Positions 50,601-58,408 of a stretch of 64,000 bases of DNA are shown here, one piece after another; position 1 is the stretch's first letter; every line of letters begins with the position of its first letter. The stretch spans positions 806,001-870,000 of the forward strand of contig NC_012669.1 in NCBI RefSeq assembly GCF_000023105.1, read 5' to 3'. A model generated the notes under the pieces. That model did no database searches, was not told the DNA's origin, and saw only the letters and a program-made list of their open reading frames with translations. Made by a program: the position numbers and the translations under genes. The DNA is from Beutenbergia cavernae DSM 12333 (GTDB taxonomy: Bacteria; Actinomycetota; Actinomycetes; Actinomycetales; Beutenbergiaceae).

Positions 50601-52391
50601 GACGTCGGTGGTCCTCACGGACGTCGCGCTGAAGTGGTCCCAGAACGCGTCCGGGTTCTCCGGGTCGGTCGGGTCGGAGATGACGACCTGGTCCGCGTTC
50701 GTCGTCGAACCGTCCGGGCCGAACGGCAGGAGCTCGCTCGGAAGCTGCACGATGACGCTCTGCCCGGGCACGGCCGGGATCTCCGACGGCGAGATGAGCT
50801 TGCCCGTGTCCGTCGCCAGCCGGTCGACGAGTGTCACGAGGTCGTCCGACGCCGTCGCCGGGTCGGTGCTCGGGACCTCCGCCTCGATCGTGTTGGTGTG
50901 GGTGACGTCCTCGATCGCCTGGTCGGGGTCGGTGTCGGCCGTGAACGGGATCGACGCCTCGCCGCCCGTGACGATGGACCCGGTGAACTCGACGGAGAAG
51001 CCCTCGACGTCGCAGCCGGCCGGCGGGTTCGGCAGCGTGCCCGGCGTCGTCGTGGACTCGCTCGGCGTGGACCCGTCGGCGCAGCTGAACGTCACCGTCG
51101 CGGACGTCGCGTCTGCCGGCCACGTCACGCCCGTGCCGTCACCTGTGGGGCCGAACCCGGTGAAGGTCAGCGGGTCGTCGCCGGTGAACGGGCTGTCGGT
51201 GCCAGGTGCCGGCTCCGTGATCGTGAGCGAGTCCACCGGCGTGCCGGTGTTCGTCGCGCCGATCGTGACGGTGGTCGGGTCACCAGCGCTCACGGTGTCG
51301 GGGTCAAAGCTCTTCGACGCCGTCACGCTGGTGTCCGGCGGCGTGACCACATACGTGTCGCTCGCCGTCGTCTCCTCCGACTGGCCCTCGGCGTGCGTCA
51401 CGAAGGACGACGTGTCGTTCGTGATCGTCGTCGGGTCGGTGAGGTCGGCGACGGCGTCGCTCTGCTCGACATTCACGGGGACCGTCGCGGTGGCCCCGGG
51501 CTGGATGTCGCCGCTGAACGTGTAGCGGACGCCCTGGACGGACGCGGGGTCGACGCTCGCGTCGAGCGGCTCCCAGGAGTCGCCGTCCCAGTACTCCTGC
51601 GTCACGGTCGTCGCGTTCGGCGGCATCGTGATGTCGCCGGTGCTCGTGTACTGCAGGTAGGTGAACGGGTTCGGGACGGCGGTCGGGTCCACCGGGTCCT
51701 GGATCACGAGCGTGTCCACCGGGTCGTTGGACGTGTTCGTCGAGCCGATCGTCATCGTCGCCGGCGTCCCCGGAGCGGCGAGCGCGCCCTCGGGTTCGAT
51801 CGTCTTGGTGGTCTCGGAGTCCAGCACGAGCTCGACCACCGGGATCACGTCGTCCGACGCGGACTGCTCCGGTGCGTTGTCCGCGACGACCGTTGCGGTG
51901 TTCGTGATCGGGACGCCGTTCTCGCTGTACGGGAGGTCGGGGTCCACGATCGCCGTGATGACGATCTGGGCCTGGGCACCGTTCGGCACGGACGGGTTGG
52001 TGTAGGTCACCGTGTCGGTGTCCGTGTCGACGTCGAGCGCTCCGCCCGGCAGCTGCGTCTGGTCCGAGGCGCTGACGAGCTCGAGGTTCTCCGGGAGCGG
52101 GTCCGTGAGCACGGCGTTGGTGCACGGATCCTGGTTCGGGTCCGAGCACGAGATCGTCACGACCCACTGGATCTGCTGACCGGGTTCGTACGGCCCGGTG
52201 CTGATCTCCTGCTTGCTGATGCCCCACGTCGCGGCGGATGCGCTCAGCGCCGGGACGAGAGCGATGGGCAGCGCGAGCGCGGACGCCGCGAGGAGGGACC
52301 ACGCGCGGCGCGCCGCGCGACGTCGACGCTCCCGGTGCGCCCGTCCCGCCCGCGTGCTCTCGCCGAACCGGCTCCGGAGTCCCCGAGTCAT
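44685..52391 (-). CDS. Large cell-wall-anchored repeat surface protein (DUF11-like and DUF5979 domains, LPPTG)
   Basis: 2,568 residues. The N-terminus has a long Arg-rich region (R-R-R-R-A-A-R-R-A) and a hydrophobic core ending A-S-A-A, a signal peptide. The first two thirds are beta-rich DUF11/isopeptide-type domains with recurring V-V-A-D-N and P-D-T-V-S-A-G-D style strands. Then come seven DUF5979-type repeats. The end is G-L-P-P-T-G-S-D, a hydrophobic helix and A-R-R-P-A-P, a sortase sorting signal. ATG at 52391 has GGAGGT upstream; a TTG at 52394 is possible. The protein is probably a long adhesive or spacer stalk on the cell surface. No sortase gene is in the window. Very low Lys and high Asp/Thr/Val content is typical of such exported proteins. 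Confidence 0.9.
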   Translation of the reverse strand: MTRGLRSRFGESTRAGRAHRERRRRAARRAWSLLAASALALPIALVPALSASAATWGISKQEISTGPYEPGQQIQWVVTISCSDPNQDPCTNAVLTDPLPENLELVSASDQTQLPGGALDVDTDTDTVTYTNPSVPNGAQAQIVITAIVDPDLPYSENGVPITNTATVVADNAPEQSASDDVIPVVELVLDSETTKTIEPEGALAAPGTPATMTIGSTNTSNDPVDTLVIQDPVDPTAVPNPFTYLQYTSTGDITMPPNATTVTQEYWDGDSWEPLDASVDPASVQGVRYTFSGDIQPGATATVPVNVEQSDAVADLTDPTTITNDTSSFVTHAEGQSEETTASDTYVVTPPDTSVTASKSFDPDTVSAGDPTTVTIGATNTGTPVDSLTITEPAPGTDSPFTGDDPLTFTGFGPTGDGTGVTWPADATSATVTFSCADGSTPSESTTTPGTLPNPPAGCDVEGFSVEFTGSIVTGGEASIPFTADTDPDQAIEDVTHTNTIEAEVPSTDPATASDDLVTLVDRLATDTGKLISPSEIPAVPGQSVIVQLPSELLPFGPDGSTTNADQVVISDPTDPENPDAFWDHFSATSVRTTDVPANSTLTINYWDGDSWEPAPGCGPFTGPATVSCDLPDGAQGVQFVYDSTGDGFPPGTQFQPNFTAEFTGPEGWDDPLENCGASSASSATVPPTPPAEGCATVDPFPVDGDGPGDFIEKSFLGDPPVSVLARSDGQVTAQITWSTGGFTGVDPMVISDIAAPETTDIADSFYDAFNLVSVGPIDASVDPLIAYDQVTGVELFIGGAWVPASGDPCPCDGSFPGYTLTADEQEAATSVRLTYTESPSRTTDDPLAPQPGEGVARSTAADGRHLNLTFQVRDFKRSDGTPALGSTNGTIYNTDDPGLVNDTARGTATFDGEDFIADDDDNVLIIDQPLNVGVAKDWTGGPISVPPSDTPAEFYPSTDVVITGTNESAAKVDQLRLVEPGVPDSGDVQTADGTKPFDAFTLTAIDITPPAGTDTTTVTLHYDDDTTATFTEAEAEALAASDLVDVVGIEVAFDGLVEAGASGVLDLTLQLRELDRYTGDPITVAGDSPVPDGAVATIDDPGGVPGSDVRLAYDDAEMVLQDAAIAIEVGKSFTPDTIVEPNHGQGGADDAPVVMTLTGQPLGPSRAVEMVLTDDDPQFWNSYDFVAFDPSAALVAPIQQVQVDAYTGGTFTAGPGGVVVTGGGWVTGTPSGTFALPAGVAPEDVQGLRFTFSRTDGSIWENPATPTQAVPIQILRRDDMRTGGPVLPDLEANPPGPGETAPGVTSNSVDGTVTGADLVVDPDTGDLVPVSGDDTDDAQILYAHATNAVAIVKDFNGVPSGGTAAPGAVIPMNIAITNTGNRPIVDPVVVDDPMPADADGAQLRLADVADPFAYALSGAADPDPSTPDLPEDPADVTADVTGDIDALAFTFPPGSALEVGQTYTITVMVRFRVGLPAQTLVQNTAAVTGDRPWDGCEARLNPTTGACEADADITPIGAGVLAQSKFVKATNDDELDVFVDPAAPIQDVECIPGADGFYAYPCTPVIAPGGLETWRIRVDNVGNLPMDRVVVYDRWPALGDTGSFADSPRGSQWSPIFTIDPPPTLINAPPGAEILAAYTTSDDYCMDDLNDPINAPQCPDDPVAGWVEFTGAETPELVASITALRFIVTFPEDDLFQPGEFIGFEGTTRTPATAPEAGDRSIAWNSAAASAVVVSPQGDIDLLPTEGTKVGVATATGSLQVDKLVTGPGADFAPDEFELFVQCTSAIGTPVETVLDPIPITVTPGEPVTVPNLPYGAECTITEDGSNGETELVVGTVTIGEEPDVATIEAVNVYQLAGLELSKTVESDAVDENGDPIPFGPFEAEVECTFLGDEVFADGYAPPGPMLVELEDGADPVALTGLPAGAECTITESDTAGASSTSITVTQDGADPVITDGTSATVVLTPDTLPGGGPTTDVAVTNVFDVGALDLLKVVDGDGAEEWGAGPFTIAVQCTFDDDGDGPLEPRVVYDSTVTLGGAGPLDAQIANVPTGAVCTVTEVDDGGATGAVVVPDTVTIGDDEPVQVVITNTFDVGSIDVTKAIAGLGAIYGPGPFEVSVACTYEDVELTIPGGPTRVIEVGETVTYDGLPVGSECTVTETDDAGATETTMTVDGGEPVDGTSVDVVVPPTSDGEPTSVTVNVRNVFAVDPLLVQKVVTGDGAQYATGPFEVSLACTFEGQSLPIPGGPTRELELDADDTATAAYFGLLDGSECTLTETDQGGATSVTIDPETVIVTPDETPGVPDPIVITVANTYDLGSIVVEKVVDGDGAAFVVAPFEVSLACTFEGAPIEVPGGATREVTPDAPASYDGLPVGAECVVTETDDAGAASSSISTTVEGGQPGQVVVPGADADPAAVTVTNTFDVGSLVVEKVVDGAGAATAPTSFEVSLACTFQDAAIEVPGGATRDVSPGEPATYDGLPVDAECVVTETDDGGAASSSISTTVEGGEPGQVVVPAAGADPAVITVTNTFDPGLPPTGSDSVWLLLLAALLVGGGAITLAARRPAP
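44785..47115 (-). repeat. Seven DUF5979-type repeats, the last ones nearly identical
   Basis: Each unit of about 95-110 residues begins with a K-x-V-x-G-x-G strand and contains F-E-V-S-L-A-C-T-F, a Y-D-G-L-P-V-G-A-E-C segment and V-T-E-T-D-D-G-G-A, ending in V-T-V-T-N-T-F-D. Each unit has two cysteines that could pair. The two C-terminal-most units (about 44810-45120 and 45120-45425) are nearly identical in DNA, while N-terminal ones have diverged, so the array is expanding or being homogenised at its wall-proximal end. Borders are approximate. Confidence 0.85.
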
Positions 52392-52535
52392 CAACTGACC
52401 TCCACCGTCACGCCTCGCGCCATGCGTTCCCGAGCCCCTTCAGACCGCGGCTCGAGCCTCCCACAGGGCGCACGGCGCGTCACCCGGAGGCAGAACCCCA
52501 CCGGGAGGTCGCGGCGGCCACCGTTCGCGGCGTGA

Positions 52536-53078
52536 TCACTGGGGTGGCGGGGTCGCCGCCCCGAGGGTGAGCTGCGCCCGGTGGAAGGCGTAGTGCACCG
52601 TGGCGTAGTGGTAGACCTCCGGCGGGGTCATCGAGTCGTCGAAGAACGGGTCCCAGCGCACCGGAAAGTGCATGTGCCGCGCCATCGACGCGGCGGTCTC
52701 CGCGGCGAGCCTCTGGTGGAGCCGGTCGAGGGTGCGGTCGAGCTGCCTGGTCAGGCGCGGTCCGTGGAACACGAGCGCACCGCCGCAGGAGCCGAGGTAG
52801 TTGACGGCGTGGAACGGGCGGGCGGCCGCGTTCAGCGTGGCGGCGAACGCTCGGCTGTAGGCCTCCGGGAGGCGCCCGAACGTGTGCACCAGTGGCAGCA
52901 GTCGGAGGACCACCATGTAGCCGAACACCATGTGGAAGAGCATCTGCTGGTTGGTCCACCGCGTGCCTGCGGTGCGGAGCCGAAGCTCGGCCGTGGTGGC
53001 GTTCCGGACGAGGCCGCGCAGGTCGGCACGGACCCGTTCCAGCTCCGCGTGGATCGCGCGCGTGTCAGGTGCGCCCAC
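52536..53078 (-). CDS. DinB-like protein
   Basis: A 180-residue soluble protein, largely helical, in the DinB/YfiT-like four-helix layout. W-T-N-Q-Q-M-L-F-H-M-V-F-G-Y is the first-helix histidine motif, and H-Y-A-T-V-H-Y-A-F-H-R-A-Q-L gives the late metal histidines. These positions fit a nickel/zinc-binding DinB-type enzyme, perhaps thiol-dependent, but no substrate is known. GTG at 53078 lies close behind a GATACT-like -10, so it may be leaderless. It lies downstream of phoU on the same strand and 145 bp before the large surface-protein gene. Confidence 0.75.
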   Translation of the reverse strand: MGAPDTRAIHAELERVRADLRGLVRNATTAELRLRTAGTRWTNQQMLFHMVFGYMVVLRLLPLVHTFGRLPEAYSRAFAATLNAAARPFHAVNYLGSCGGALVFHGPRLTRQLDRTLDRLHQRLAAETAASMARHMHFPVRWDPFFDDSMTPPEVYHYATVHYAFHRAQLTLGAATPPPQ

Positions 53079-53119
53079 GCCTCAGTATCGCCGGCGTGCG
53101 GCTCAGCCGGCGAGCGCGG

Positions 53120-53818
53120 TCAGGCGCCCCGCGAGATCTGCGCGTCGACGCCGTCCGGAATGGTGGTGCCGTACGCCTCGCCCGTCACGAGGTAGGCGAT
53201 GCGCCGCGCGACGGACACGCCGTGGTCGCCGAACCGCTCGTAGTAGCGGCCCAGGAGGGTGACGTCGACGACCTGCTGTGCGTCGAGCGGCCGGGCGTTC
53301 TCCCGCGGCGCGAGCATGAGCCGGAACGTCTCGCGGTGCAGGGCGTCGAGCTGGTCGTCGTCGGCCTCGATCGTGGCCGCGAGCGCGAGGTCGCGACCCT
53401 CGAGGAGCCGGACGACGTCGCGCGCCACGGTGTTCGAGGCGTCGGCGATCCTCCGGAAGACGTCGGTGAACGACTCCGGGACGGCGAGCTCCGGGTAGCG
53501 CCCGCGGGCGACCTGGGCGACGTGCCGCGCGAGGTCGCCCATCCGCTCGAGCGTGGCGGACAGGCGCAGCGCGGAGACCACCACACGCAGGTCCGTCGCG
53601 ACGGGCTGCTGCCTCGCCAGGAGCGTGACGCACTGCTCGTCGAGGCTCTGCTCGAGCTGGTCGACCGTCCGGTCGTCGTCGATGACCCGCTCCGCCAGGC
53701 GCAGGTCGCCCGTCGCGAGCGCGATCGAGGCGTGCTCCATCGCGGTCTGGACATGCCTGGCCATGAGGACCAGGTCGTCGCCGACCTGCTCCAGCTCCTG
53801 CCGGAAGATCTCCCGCAC
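53120..53818 (-). CDS. phoU: Phosphate-signalling regulator PhoU
   Basis: A 232-residue cytosolic protein made of two three-helix bundles. The two PhoU metal-binding segments are recognisable (L-E-R-M-G-D-L-A-R-H in the first repeat and Y-Y-E-R-F-G-D-H-G-V-S-V-A-R-R-I in the second). It restrains the sensor kinase and the Pst transporter when phosphate is plentiful. GTG at 53818 has AAGGAGGG 7 nt upstream. It is divergent from senX3-regX3, the actinobacterial counterpart of PhoR-PhoB, and a PHO-box-like array lies in the gap. No pst genes are in the window. Confidence 0.96.
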   Translation of the reverse strand: MREIFRQELEQVGDDLVLMARHVQTAMEHASIALATGDLRLAERVIDDDRTVDQLEQSLDEQCVTLLARQQPVATDLRVVVSALRLSATLERMGDLARHVAQVARGRYPELAVPESFTDVFRRIADASNTVARDVVRLLEGRDLALAATIEADDDQLDALHRETFRLMLAPRENARPLDAQQVVDVTLLGRYYERFGDHGVSVARRIAYLVTGEAYGTTIPDGVDAQISRGA

Positions 53819-53892
53819 GTGCGTCCCTCCTTGTCCGTGGGCGCGCGGCGAAGGCAGCGCCGTTTCCCACGTGCACGCGACACCGTCTCATC

Positions 53893-53925
53893 CCCAGGTG
53901 AACGGGCGGTGCCGCCCGGATGAAC
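53893..53925 (-). promoter_or_regulatory. PHO-box-like array of 11-bp repeats upstream of phoU
   Basis: On the minus strand, three consecutive 11-bp units read GTTCATCCGGG, CGGCACCGCCC and GTTCACCTGGG. The first and third match the GTTCAYC unit of actinobacterial PHO boxes. It lies between phoU and senX3 and is probably bound by RegX3 under phosphate limitation. Confidence 0.6.
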
Positions 53926-53983
53926 ATCGCCCGGGCCCGGCGCCGTGGCCGGTTCTGCCTGCGGTGGCGCGGTTTCGCGCGTC

Positions 53984-53989
53984 TACGCT
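53984..53989 (+). promoter_or_regulatory. Candidate -10 box (TACGCT) for leaderless senX3
   Basis: TACGCT ends 6 nt before the GTG at 53996. There is no Shine-Dalgarno. Confidence 0.5.
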
Positions 53990-53995
53990 GGTGGT

Positions 53996-55189
53996 GTGCC
54001 CGAAGTCTCGTCGATCGCCCCGGTGGGAGTCATCGTCCTGCTGGCGATCGTCGCCGGCCTGGTGGCGTTCCGGCTCAGCGAGCGCTCGCAGCGCCGCACC
54101 TCGCCGGACCAGGCGCCGGCTCTGCCGGTCGACGACGACATGGCCGGCGTCCTCGCCGCGCTGCGGTCGACGACCATCCTGCTGGCCGCCGACGACGAGG
54201 TGCTGCGCGCGTCCGCGTCGGCGCACGCGTTGGGCCTGCTGCGCCACGGCCGCCTGACCCACGCCTCGATCGCCGACCTCGTCGCCGAGGCACGCCGGGA
54301 GGGCGGGGTGCGCGAGGTCGCGATGACGGTGCCGCGCGGACCGGGCATCGGCTCCGGTCACCTGTCGCTCGACGTCCGGGTCGCGGCACTGTCCGGGTCG
54401 CGCGTGCTCGTGCTGGCCGACGACCGGACGGCGGCCCGCCGCCTCGACGAGGTGCGACGCGACTTCGTGGCGAACGTCTCGCACGAGCTCAAGACGCCGG
54501 TCGGCGCGATCGCGCTGCTCGCCGAGACGATCGGCGACGCGGCCGGCGACCCCGACGCCGTGCGCCGGTTCAGCGAGCAGATGGGCCGCGAGTCACGGCG
54601 GCTGTCGGAGCTCGTGCAGGACATCATCGACCTGTCCCGGCTGCAGGAGCCCGACGCGCTGCTCAACTCGGCGGCCGTCGACCTCGACGCCGTCGTCGCG
54701 GAGTCCGTCGATCGCGCGCGCGTCGAGGCACGGGCACGCGACGTGGGGATCGCCGTCGGGGGCCGGCAGGGCCTGAAGGTCTTCGGGGACCACGCCCTGC
54801 TGGTGACGGCGCTGCGGAACCTCCTCGACAACGCGTTGCGGTACTCCGATCGCGGCACGCGCGTCTCGATCGGCGTGGACACCGCCGACGACGGCATGGT
54901 GGAGATCGCCGTCGTCGACCAGGGCGTGGGGATCTCCGCGGACGAGCTGCCGCGCGTGTTCGAGCGCTTCTACCGGATCGACCCCGCACGCTCCCGCGAG
55001 ACGGGTGGCACGGGGCTCGGCCTCAGCATCGTGAAGCACGTGGCGGCGGACCACGGGGGCGAGGTGCGGGTGTGGTCGACGCCGGGCCGCGGGTCGACGT
55101 TCACGCTGCGGATCCCGGTCGCCGACCGACCTCCGGGCGAAGGCCCGGGCGACGAACCTCCGGACGAGGTCCGGATCATTCCCCGGTGA
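53996..55189 (+). CDS. senX3: Sensor histidine kinase SenX3 (phosphate two-component system)
   Basis: A 397-residue membrane kinase. One transmembrane helix lies at residues 7-27 with almost no extracytoplasmic part. A PAS-like region (about 50-145) follows. The HisKA helix carries H163 in F-V-A-N-V-S-H-E-L-K-T-P. The ATP-binding domain shows N (N-L-L-D-N-A-L-R-Y-S), D-Q-G-V-G-I and G-T-G-L-G-L-S-I-V-K-H. GTG at 53996 fits the leaderless promoter; an in-frame start at 53945 would add 17 residues without family support. It phosphorylates RegX3, whose gene follows 28 bp later. Confidence 0.95.
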   Translation: MPEVSSIAPVGVIVLLAIVAGLVAFRLSERSQRRTSPDQAPALPVDDDMAGVLAALRSTTILLAADDEVLRASASAHALGLLRHGRLTHASIADLVAEARREGGVREVAMTVPRGPGIGSGHLSLDVRVAALSGSRVLVLADDRTAARRLDEVRRDFVANVSHELKTPVGAIALLAETIGDAAGDPDAVRRFSEQMGRESRRLSELVQDIIDLSRLQEPDALLNSAAVDLDAVVAESVDRARVEARARDVGIAVGGRQGLKVFGDHALLVTALRNLLDNALRYSDRGTRVSIGVDTADDGMVEIAVVDQGVGISADELPRVFERFYRIDPARSRETGGTGLGLSIVKHVAADHGGEVRVWSTPGRGSTFTLRIPVADRPPGEGPGDEPPDEVRIIPR

Positions 55190-55217
55190 AGCACCGGAAC
55201 CGACGAAAGGCACAGGC

Positions 55218-55919
55218 GTGAGCAGAATCCTGCTCGTCGAGGACGAGGAGTCCTATCGCGAGCCGCTGGGCTACCAGCTGGAACGCGACGGGTTCGACGT
55301 CGAGGCGGTCGCGACAGGCCCGGAGGCGCTGGACGCCTTCGACCGGTCGGGTGCCGACCTCGTGCTGCTGGACCTCATGCTGCCGGGGCTGTCCGGCACG
55401 GAGGTGTGCCGTGAGCTGCGGCGGCGTGGCGACGTCCCGGTGATCATGCTGACGGCCAAGGACTCCGAGATCGACAAGGTGGTGGGGCTCGAGCTCGGCG
55501 CCGACGACTACGTGACGAAGCCGTACTCCTACCGCGAGCTGCTCGCGCGGGTCCGGGCGGTGCTGCGCCGGCGCGGCGCGGGGGCCGACGGCGGTGGGCA
55601 CCTGGAGGACGACGACGCCGTGCTCGTCGCCGGGCGCGTGCGGATGGACACGGACCGGCACGAGGTGCGCGTCGACGGCGAGCTCGTGCCCGTCCCGCTG
55701 CGCGAGTTCGAGCTGCTGGAGATGTTCCTGCGCAACCCGGACCGGGTGCTCACGCGCGGGCAGCTCATCGACCGGATCTGGGGGTCGAACTACGTGGGCG
55801 ACACGAAGACGCTCGACGTCCACGTCAAGAGGCTCCGGGCGAAGATCGAGGCCGACCCGTCCATCCCGCAGATGCTCGTGACCGTGCGCGGGCTGGGCTA
55901 CAAGCTGGTCGCCGGCTGA
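55218..55919 (+). CDS. regX3: Response regulator RegX3 (OmpR/PhoB family)
   Basis: A 233-residue DNA-binding regulator. The receiver domain has acidic residues E8-D9-E10, the phosphorylated D52 in L-L-D-L-M-L-P-G, T79 and K101. The C-terminal winged helix (about 135-230) has R-E-F-E-L-L-E-M-F-L-R-N-P-D-R-V-L-T-R and V-D-V-H/V-K-R-L-R-A-K-I type recognition residues, ending in V-R-G-L-G-Y-K-L. It is expected to activate phosphate-starvation genes through PHO boxes such as the one at 53893. A short GCCGGC hairpin spans its stop codon, facing the convergent lipoprotein gene. Confidence 0.96.
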   Translation: MSRILLVEDEESYREPLGYQLERDGFDVEAVATGPEALDAFDRSGADLVLLDLMLPGLSGTEVCRELRRRGDVPVIMLTAKDSEIDKVVGLELGADDYVTKPYSYRELLARVRAVLRRRGAGADGGGHLEDDDAVLVAGRVRMDTDRHEVRVDGELVPVPLREFELLEMFLRNPDRVLTRGQLIDRIWGSNYVGDTKTLDVHVKRLRAKIEADPSIPQMLVTVRGLGYKLVAG

Positions 55920-55943
55920 CGCCGGCGGCCCGAGTCGGCTCGG

Positions 55944-56426
55944 TCAGCCCGCGGGGAGCAGGTCCGCGTACTCGGGCAGGGTGCCGTCGAGCACGGGGAC
56001 CGCGACGGTGACGGCGCCGTCCTCCGGCGTCTCGAAGCCGAGGTCGGTGACTGCCCCGGGCGGCGCCGGGACGGCCGGGATGTCGATCTGCGGACCGGAC
56101 TCGGTACCGATCGTGACCGTCTCGCCGGCGTCCACACGGACGATCGTCAGGGCCACGCCGTCGAGGCTGACCGTCACGGAACGCGGCCCGTCGGTGCGGT
56201 TCGTCAGAGCGCCGATGACGACGCCCGGCTCGCCCTCCGCCTCGCTGACCACGAGCACGTTCTCCCCGGTGACCGCCGGGGAGGCGTCGTCGCCCAGGCT
56301 GACGAGGACGCCGTCGCTCGCCGCGTACTGCTCGTTCGTGGTGATGGGGGAGCAGGCGACGAGCGCTGCCGCCGCCACCAGCGCGATGGCGCCGGTGGCG
56401 ATGCGGGCGCGGGAGCTGCGGGCCAC
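55944..56426 (-). CDS. Secreted lipoprotein of unknown function
   Basis: A 160-residue protein. The N-terminus (R-S-S-R-A-R-I-A then a hydrophobic core) ends in the lipobox L-V-A-C with C25 as the lipid-modified residue. The remainder is a small beta-rich domain (G-V-V-I-G-A-L-T-N-R-T-D-G-P-R-S-V-T-V-S-L) like the DUF461/copper-chaperone-type fold, without the Met/His copper motif. Function unknown. GTG at 56426 has a TGAGGAG Shine-Dalgarno. It is divergent from carD and convergent with regX3. Confidence 0.82.
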   Translation of the reverse strand: MARSSRARIATGAIALVAAAALVACSPITTNEQYAASDGVLVSLGDDASPAVTGENVLVVSEAEGEPGVVIGALTNRTDGPRSVTVSLDGVALTIVRVDAGETVTIGTESGPQIDIPAVPAPPGAVTDLGFETPEDGAVTVAVPVLDGTLPEYADLLPAG

Positions 56427-56577
56427 TGGGGCATCTCCTCAGGGGTCGGGGGCGGACGCGCCGCCAGCCTACCGGGCAGCGTCGGGGATCGTGGTCCCTG
56501 CGGCCGAGTGCCGTCCGGTGCCGCCGTGACCTGCGCAAATGCTGCTTGCTCTCGTCAAGTGTGAAGATTCTGCGTGC

Positions 56578-56583
56578 TAGAAT
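56578..56583 (+). promoter_or_regulatory. carD promoter, extended -10 (TGC-TAGAAT)
   Basis: TAGAAT with an upstream TGC extension, the best match to a housekeeping -10 in the window. A possible -35 (GTCAAG) lies 18 bp upstream. The leader of about 25 nt carries an AAAGGGGAG Shine-Dalgarno. Confidence 0.6.
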
Positions 56584-56613
56584 GGTGCGTCGCGAAAGGG
56601 GAGTGCCTCCAAC

Positions 56614-57096
56614 ATGACGTTCAATGTCGGCGAGACGGTCGTCTACCCGCACCACGGTGCAGCCCTCATCGAAGAGATCTCCACCAGGGTCATCCGAGGA
56701 GAAGAAAAGCTCTACCTGCGGCTCAGGGTCGCGCAGGGTGATCTGACGATCGAGGTGCCCGCCGAGAACGTCGATCTCGTCGGCGTGCGCGACGTCGTCG
56801 GGAAGGAAGGCCTCGACAAGGTGTTCGAGGTGCTTCGGGCCCCGTACACCGAGGAGCCCACCAACTGGTCGCGGCGGTACAAGGCGAACGTCGAGAAGAT
56901 CGCGTCAGGTGACGTGATCAAGGTCGCGGAGGTCGTGCGCGACCTGTCGCGGCGGGACCAGGACCGCGGGCTGTCCGCCGGGGAGAAGCGCATGCTCGCC
57001 CGGGCGCGCCAGATCCTCGTCTCGGAGCTCGCGCTCGCGGAGAAGACCGAGGAGGACCGGGCCGAGGCGATCCTCGACGAGGTCCTCGCCTCCTGA
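56614..57096 (+). CDS. carD: CarD-family RNA polymerase-binding transcription factor
   Basis: A 160-residue global regulator that binds the RNA polymerase beta subunit and stabilises open complexes, notably at rRNA promoters. The N-terminal RID/Tudor-like domain (1-60) has [13 protein letters not shown]. The C-terminal helical DNA-binding domain contains the conserved tryptophan W85-region ([10 protein letters not shown]) and [11 protein letters not shown]. Length and sequence are typical of actinobacteria, where the gene is essential. ispD begins 20 bp after the stop, the standard order. Confidence 0.97.
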   Translation: MTFNVGETVVYPHHGAALIEEISTRVIRGEEKLYLRLRVAQGDLTIEVPAENVDLVGVRDVVGKEGLDKVFEVLRAPYTEEPTNWSRRYKANVEKIASGDVIKVAEVVRDLSRRDQDRGLSAGEKRMLARARQILVSELALAEKTEEDRAEAILDEVLAS

Positions 57097-57115
57097 CGGC
57101 GTCCGAGCCAGGGGC

Positions 57116-57847
57116 GTGAGCGCCGGTCCGACCGCGGCGATCCTTGTCGCCGCGGGTGCGGGCACCAGGCTCGGCACCGCTGTCCCGAAGGCGCTCGTGT
57201 CCCTCGCGGGTACGCCGCTGCTGCTCCACGCCCTGCGTCGGCTCGAGCACGTCGACGGCCTGACGCAGATCGTCGTCGCCGTCCCGCCCGCTCATCGCGG
57301 CGTCGTCCGCGATCTCCTGCTCGCCGCCACCCCGTGCGCCGTCCCGGTGGAGCTGGTCGACGGCGGAGCGACGCGGCAGGCCTCCGTGGCCGCCGCTCTC
57401 GCCGTCCTCGATCCCGAGGCCGACGTCGTGCTCGTCCACGACGCGGCTCGCGCCCTCGCCCCGACCTCGCTCGCCGAGCGCGTGGCGACGAGCGTGCGTG
57501 CCGGCCACGCCGCCGTCGTTCCTGGGCTGCCCGTCACCGACACGATCAAGCGCGTCGCACCGCCGTCGGGCGAGGAGGAGGCGGTCCTGGTGGTCGACAC
57601 CGTCGACAGGGCGGAGCTGCGCGCCGTGCAGACACCGCAGGGTTTCGCGCGAGGGGCGCTCGTGCGCGCCCACGAGGTGGGAGCCGCCCGTGCCGTCGAC
57701 GAGGGCGCGGCGGCGACCGACGACGCCGGCCTCGTCGAGGCGCTCGGCGAGCACGTGTGGATGGTGCCGGGTGAGGAGCTCGCCATGAAGATCACGACGG
57801 CACGCGACCTGGAGGTCGCCGCCCTGCTGCTGGCGGAGGCGTCGTGA
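57116..57847 (+). CDS. ispD: 2-C-methyl-D-erythritol 4-phosphate cytidylyltransferase
   Basis: A 243-residue enzyme of the MEP isoprenoid pathway that couples methylerythritol phosphate with CTP to give CDP-methylerythritol. The nucleotide-binding loop A-A-G-A-G-T-R-L-G and P-K-A-L are at the N-terminus. V-H-D-A-A-R-A and D-T-I-K follow, and T-P-Q-G-F and the late T-D-D-A are intact. GTG at 57116 is the usual start, shortly after carD. The stop overlaps the ispF GTG, so the two are coupled. Confidence 0.96.
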   Translation: MSAGPTAAILVAAGAGTRLGTAVPKALVSLAGTPLLLHALRRLEHVDGLTQIVVAVPPAHRGVVRDLLLAATPCAVPVELVDGGATRQASVAAALAVLDPEADVVLVHDAARALAPTSLAERVATSVRAGHAAVVPGLPVTDTIKRVAPPSGEEEAVLVVDTVDRAELRAVQTPQGFARGALVRAHEVGAARAVDEGAAATDDAGLVEALGEHVWMVPGEELAMKITTARDLEVAALLLAEAS

Positions 57848-58323
57848 GCCTCCCGCGCACCGGGATCGGGCTCGACGTGCACGCGTTCGCTGCCTCAGGC
57901 ACGGGTCTGTGGCTCGCGGGGCTCCACTGGCCGGACGAACCCGCCCTCGAGGGTCACTCGGACGGCGACGTCGCCGCCCACGCCGCGTGCGACGCGCTGC
58001 TCTCCGCGGCCGGGCTCGGCGACCTCGGGTCCAACTTCGGCACCGCGCGGCCGGAGTGGGCCGGTGCCGCGGGGGTCGCGCTCCTGAGCGAGGCGGCCGC
58101 CCGGGTGCGGGCCGCCGGGTTCGTGCCGGGCAACGTCGCCGTCCAGGTGATCGGGACGCGGCCGAAGGTCGGGTCACGGCGGGCCGAGGCGGAGGCGGCG
58201 CTCGCGGAGGCGGCCGGCTGCCCCGTCTCGGTGAGCGCGACCACGACTGACGGCCTCGGGTTCACGGGCCGCGGCGAGGGGCTCGCGGCGATCGCGACGG
58301 CGCTGGTGCTGCCCGCCGGCTGA
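57844..58323 (+). CDS. ispF: 2-C-methyl-D-erythritol 2,4-cyclodiphosphate synthase
   Basis: A 159-residue trimeric enzyme that cyclises CDP-methylerythritol phosphate in the MEP pathway. Zinc ligands D11, H13 (G-L-D-V-H-A-F) and H46 are present. E-G-H-S-D-G-D holds the substrate-binding residues, and [14 protein letters not shown] near the end is conserved. Length is normal. GTG at 57844 overlaps ispD by 4 bp. The 85 bp after the stop are empty apart from the end of the convergent MarR gene. Confidence 0.97.
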   Translation: MSLPRTGIGLDVHAFAASGTGLWLAGLHWPDEPALEGHSDGDVAAHAACDALLSAAGLGDLGSNFGTARPEWAGAAGVALLSEAAARVRAAGFVPGNVAVQVIGTRPKVGSRRAEAEAALAEAAGCPVSVSATTTDGLGFTGRGEGLAAIATALVLPAG

Positions 58324-58408
58324 CGCCGTCCCCGACGTCTTCGCTGCCGCGAGGCGCGCGGGCTGCCCTCCGGCTGACGCTCTCCTGCCGACCTCGAGCG
58401 AGATGCGG

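Noticed and set aside
48354-52535. A 1,393-codon plus-strand open frame across the surface-protein gene
   Set aside because: It is antisense to the signal-peptide and LPPTG-bearing surface protein. Its composition is almost all Arg, Val and Gly, with no domain.
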